DNA of 64,000 bases, from positions 124,001 to 188,000 of the forward strand of contig SVFY01000004.1 of assembly GCA_015056625.1 (NCBI GenBank). Direction: 5' to 3'. Below the pieces are notes generated by a model. That model saw nothing but the letters and a program-made list of their open reading frames with translations. It ran no database searches and was not told the DNA's origin. Both the position numbers and the translations under genes were made by a program. Source of the stretch: Butyrivibrio sp. (lineage in GTDB: Bacteria; Bacillota; Clostridia; Lachnospirales; Lachnospiraceae). Shown here one piece after another: positions 61,477 to 64,000 of this stretch (position 1 is its first letter; every line of letters starts with the position of its first letter).

Positions 61477-62940
61477 CTATTCCGTCTGCATATCTTTCAG
61501 CTTATTAGCCTGCATAAAGATATCTCCAAGAATCTCCTTGAACTCGCCAAACTTCTCCATGGCGTCGTCTGAAGACTTAACGCCTTCGTTGGAAAGAGAT
61601 GCAACTTCTTCACTGGTTGCTGACAAGTTGGAGATGGAATCGTTAATCTCTGTAGTGGAAGCAGCGATGGACTTCATGCCTTCGCCGATCTCTGCAAATT
61701 TTGAGAGCATCTCTGTTACGTTGTCGTTGATGCTGTCGAAGTTCTCGCCAACGGTCTGGATCATCTGATTCTGCTCGGAAACGCTGTTAACCGTATCGTC
61801 AATACTGGACATAGCCTTTTGGACATCCTCAACAAGCTCATTGATAATGCCTGTTATCTCTGTAGAAGCTGTATTTGTCTCAGCAGCAAGCTCTCTGACA
61901 TCGTTAGCAACAACCGCAAAGCCTTTTCCTGCATCGCCTGCTCTTGCAGCCTCAATGCTGGCATTAAGGGCAAGGAGGTTAGTCTGCTTAGCGATAGACA
62001 TGATGGATCCGACAATCTTCTGAACTTCTTCAACTTTATTGATAACAGCCTTGGTAGCCTCAACTGTAACCTGGCTCTGCTGTTCTACGTTTCTTGATTT
62101 CTCTTTCAACTCACCGATGACCTGAACGCCCTCATGTACAGTCTTTTGAGCGCTCTCTGAAGCCTTCGTCATCTCTTTTCTATTGTGCTCAGTTGTTTCT
62201 GTCTCTTCCTGGATCTGCTGAACCTTCTCAGCCTGAGTGGTCACGGACTGTGCTGTACTCTCCATGCTGCTGGCGATTTCCTGCATTCCAGTGTGCTGGG
62301 CTTCCATGATCTCCTGAAGCTGGACCATGTCGTCCTGAGACCTGTTGAAAAGATCTGTGATGGTATTGGCAATTTCTGCCATTTCATTACCGGTGGCAAG
62401 TGTTTGTTCAGCGTTCTTTGTTATCTTTTCATTGTTCTCTTCATTGAACATGGTAAGCAGCGTAACAGTACACAGACATGCGATAAATGCCAGCGCGAGC
62501 GTAATTGCTGCCGGAACCAGTTCCAGATCAAACTCACCCGATGTAAGAGTTCTCTTTGCAATGGTTATGATAAAAGAAATAACGATAGCCGCAATACCGA
62601 ATTTACAGAGTCTTACATTCATGTAAATGATACTGCAGATAAGGATTGGAAGTCCGAACGCGAAATAAATAAGGGAGTCTTCCGCAATAAGGATCACGAA
62701 ATAAAAGATTGTGGCGCCACCCATGATAATGATGGAACCTTTCTTTTCAGTAGGAAACTTGAAATTACCGATGGAGCAGATTCCGATGCACAAAAATGCA
62801 TCTATCATGATAGAAATTCTACCAGGCGTAGCTCCATGTTGAAATGTAGAGAAGATAGCCAGCAAAAGTCCGCTGAGCATAATGATCACAGTAACGTAAA
62901 AACTGTTATTATTGGCTCTTTTGTACTGTTCTGAATTCAT
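61477..62940 (-). CDS. Methyl-accepting chemotaxis protein with multi-helix membrane N-terminus
   Basis: A 487-aa chemoreceptor. The N-terminus (~1-180) has about six hydrophobic helices and no periplasmic sensor loop, so it probably senses through the membrane; the signalling hairpin has the invariant tip [21 protein letters not shown] (split: [32 protein letters not shown]) and heptad-rich methylation helices. No HAMP is evident. AAAGGGA precedes the ATG, inside an inverted repeat. It is consistent with a motile cell. Confidence 0.92.
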   Translation of the reverse strand: MNSEQYKRANNNSFYVTVIIMLSGLLLAIFSTFQHGATPGRISIMIDAFLCIGICSIGNFKFPTEKKGSIIIMGGATIFYFVILIAEDSLIYFAFGLPILICSIIYMNVRLCKFGIAAIVISFIITIAKRTLTSGEFDLELVPAAITLALAFIACLCTVTLLTMFNEENNEKITKNAEQTLATGNEMAEIANTITDLFNRSQDDMVQLQEIMEAQHTGMQEIASSMESTAQSVTTQAEKVQQIQEETETTEHNRKEMTKASESAQKTVHEGVQVIGELKEKSRNVEQQSQVTVEATKAVINKVEEVQKIVGSIMSIAKQTNLLALNASIEAARAGDAGKGFAVVANDVRELAAETNTASTEITGIINELVEDVQKAMSSIDDTVNSVSEQNQMIQTVGENFDSINDNVTEMLSKFAEIGEGMKSIAASTTEINDSISNLSATSEEVASLSNEGVKSSDDAMEKFGEFKEILGDIFMQANKLKDMQTE

Positions 62941-62945
62941 AAAAT

Positions 62946-63010
62946 AATCCCTTTCACATACAATTTTGATAAATGGGCCGATACATTAAAATTGTAACAT
63001 AAAAGGGATT
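62946..63010 (-). promoter_or_regulatory. Long inverted repeat in the MCP leader
   Basis: AATCCCTTT/AAAGGGATT (62946-62954, 63002-63010) with an inner CAATTTT/AAAATTG pair (62961-62967, 62988-62994). The right arm on the mRNA contains the SD AAAGGGA, so the hairpin would hide it. Confidence 0.5.
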
Positions 63011-63055
63011 AAAATTACGAAATTTCGAATATTAAATTATTATTAATATGCGGCT

Positions 63056-63457
63056 TTATTTGCCTTCCAGGTCTGCAACTCTTACCGGTTCTCCGTTCAA
63101 AAGAATATATCCCTTTGGAAGGTTAGAAGCATCTGCCATGGAGACATACTTTTCATTTCTATGCTCGTGAGGCATGGACCCGGATTCCTTGCTGTGGAAC
63201 TTGGTCTTCTTGTTAAAGGTGTCGTAGTTTCCAGGCTTTCTGTGGGCATGCTTCATGGCGCCTGATTCTCTAGGAAAGCCCTGGGGCATGGAACTGGACT
63301 CTTTGGGGAAGTTCTGGGGCCTAATTGTGGAATTATTTGTTTTTGGAGTCACCACAGTCTTATACTCTGGCGGCAACGCGTTTTTTCTCTTCTTGATGGC
63401 TCTGACAATTGAGATTATCACAATGCCATAAAAAATCAAACTAAATAGAGCTTCCAT
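63056..63457 (-). CDS. Small membrane protein with degenerate ES-x-M repeats, function unknown
   Basis: A 133-aa protein starting MEALFSLIFYGIVIISIV (one membrane helix), then a low-complexity hydrophilic tail with three imperfect repeats (FPKESSSMP, FPRESGAMK, HSKESGSMP) and the closing YILLNGEPVRVADLEGK, which looks like a small peptide-ligand motif. ATG 63457 follows GGAGGGTGT. It lies 18 nt after the upstream hypothetical gene; no family recognised. Confidence 0.6.
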   Translation of the reverse strand: MEALFSLIFYGIVIISIVRAIKKRKNALPPEYKTVVTPKTNNSTIRPQNFPKESSSMPQGFPRESGAMKHAHRKPGNYDTFNKKTKFHSKESGSMPHEHRNEKYVSMADASNLPKGYILLNGEPVRVADLEGK

Positions 63458-63475
63458 ACACCCTCCTTGAACCAA

Positions 63476-63976
63476 TCACATTTTTCCCTGTGCCATGACC
63501 AACTTTTCAAACTCGCTCTCTGACTCCTGGAGCTCAACCTCAGTGGAGTCAGCTCTTTTCAGACTGATCTCATATCCTATGCGCTTGCTGAGGTATAAAA
63601 GGCCTGCCCCAAAAAGAACATCGCCCTGGGCATGAGCCTGCTCCACATACTTCTCAATCTGAGGAATTATGAGGTCATTTGGGAACATCTCCAGTGTATT
63701 AACCGCCTCTTCAAAGTAGGGCTTCTGAATATCAGTGATGCAGTCGAAAAGAAAATCCATAGCGCTGGCATTTTTTGGATGCCCTAGTCTCTTTAACAGT
63801 TTCACGCCGTTAAGTACGCAGATATCGTTCCGGAAAAGAGATTTGTCAAACCAGTCCTTTATATCTTTTATCTTACCATTTTCAATTGATCTGGCGATAG
63901 TTTCTAACTCAACGTCCAAAAGAACTCTTCCATGAAGTTCCTTGTTAGCCACCTTGGCAGACTCAAAGTCGCTCAT
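63476..63976 (-). CDS. Helical hypothetical protein
   Basis: A 166-aa soluble, mostly alpha-helical protein (VLLDVELETIARSIENGKIKDIKDWFD; LKRLGHPKNASAMDFLFDC; VEQAHAQGDVLFGAGLLYLSKRIGYE, each quoted in part). HEAT-like helix pairs are possible. No family is recognised. Start near the window edge; the upstream part is outside. Pairs with the next gene in one unit. Confidence 0.55.
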   Translation of the reverse strand: MSDFESAKVANKELHGRVLLDVELETIARSIENGKIKDIKDWFDKSLFRNDICVLNGVKLLKRLGHPKNASAMDFLFDCITDIQKPYFEEAVNTLEMFPNDLIIPQIEKYVEQAHAQGDVLFGAGLLYLSKRIGYEISLKRADSTEVELQESESEFEKLVMAQGKM

Positions 63977-64000
63977 ATGCTGGTTATAGTTGCTTCTCTC

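Noticed and set aside
62185..62934. 249-aa plus-strand reading frame
   Set aside because: It is antisense to a clear chemoreceptor, and has no start signal or family features.
62977..62984. GCCGATAC resembling a sigma-D -10 on the plus strand in the MCP leader
   Set aside because: It faces away from the MCP gene and has no TAAA at 14-16 nt upstream.

Overview
The window looks like chromosomal DNA of a motile, low-to-moderate GC anaerobic Firmicute, most likely Lachnospiraceae of the Butyrivibrio/Pseudobutyrivibrio type. The basis is AddAB instead of RecBCD, ThiT- and PdxU-like ECF S components, AsnA, a stand-alone AICAR transformylase next to a PurO-type IMP cyclohydrolase, a DUF4364 protein, RarA and strong AGGAGG-type ribosome binding sites. 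The genus is inference. Most genes lie on the minus strand.

Layout: 1-6.3 kb holds the 5' part of valS, a TPR-GGDEF protein, a 476-bp intergenic region with perfect DnaA boxes and palindromes, and an Fe-S (XPD/DinG-type) helicase with an N-terminal nuclease domain. 6.4-9.4 kb holds an HPr-like protein without the phosphorylatable His, asnA, a TPP-riboswitch-controlled thiT and a CPBP protease. 9.4-18.9 kb is addA, addB and an EAL phosphodiesterase in one tight unit. 19-25.4 kb has a MocR-type regulator with an altered PLP lysine, divergent from an ECF S component; the split purH pathway under a ZTP riboswitch; a GH13 enzyme with a LacI-type operator; and a 123-bp palindromic element. 25.4-30.4 kb is a nagB-hexapeptide-glmM-glmS operon plus tRNA-Thr. 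30.4-44.2 kb contains housekeeping and envelope genes (SGNH/SH3 protein, DUF4364, malic enzyme, DUF5722 glycosidase-like protein, rarA, MBL lipoprotein, MATE, EamA, sfsA, Nudix, rsmH, HIT).

44.2-47.5 kb is a small accessory island: a HipA-like kinase followed by an overlapping gene that appears to fuse a HipA N1/HipS-like domain to a helix-turn-helix, under a promoter bracketed by twin palindromes 42 bp apart; a duplicated tail of a DJ-1/PfpI gene; a tRNA-Lys-like sequence with its own terminator; the PfpI gene; and a higBA module. This island is the best candidate for an undescribed system: a two-gene, order-inverted relative of hipBST.

47.5-60.2 kb is an AT-richer polysaccharide cluster (initiating sugar transferase, four further glycosyltransferases including a GT11, Wzy, Wzx, pyruvyl transferase, an F420-hydrogenase-beta-like Fe-S protein, a B12-type radical SAM enzyme and UDP-xylose synthase). 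Upstream lie a sigma-A-like promoter and an exact sigma-D (motility) consensus promoter, suggesting co-regulation with motility or flagellin/surface glycosylation. 60.3-64 kb carries a truncated XRE antitoxin-like ORF, an XRE-Uma2 fusion with a palindromic promoter, a chemoreceptor and two hypothetical genes.
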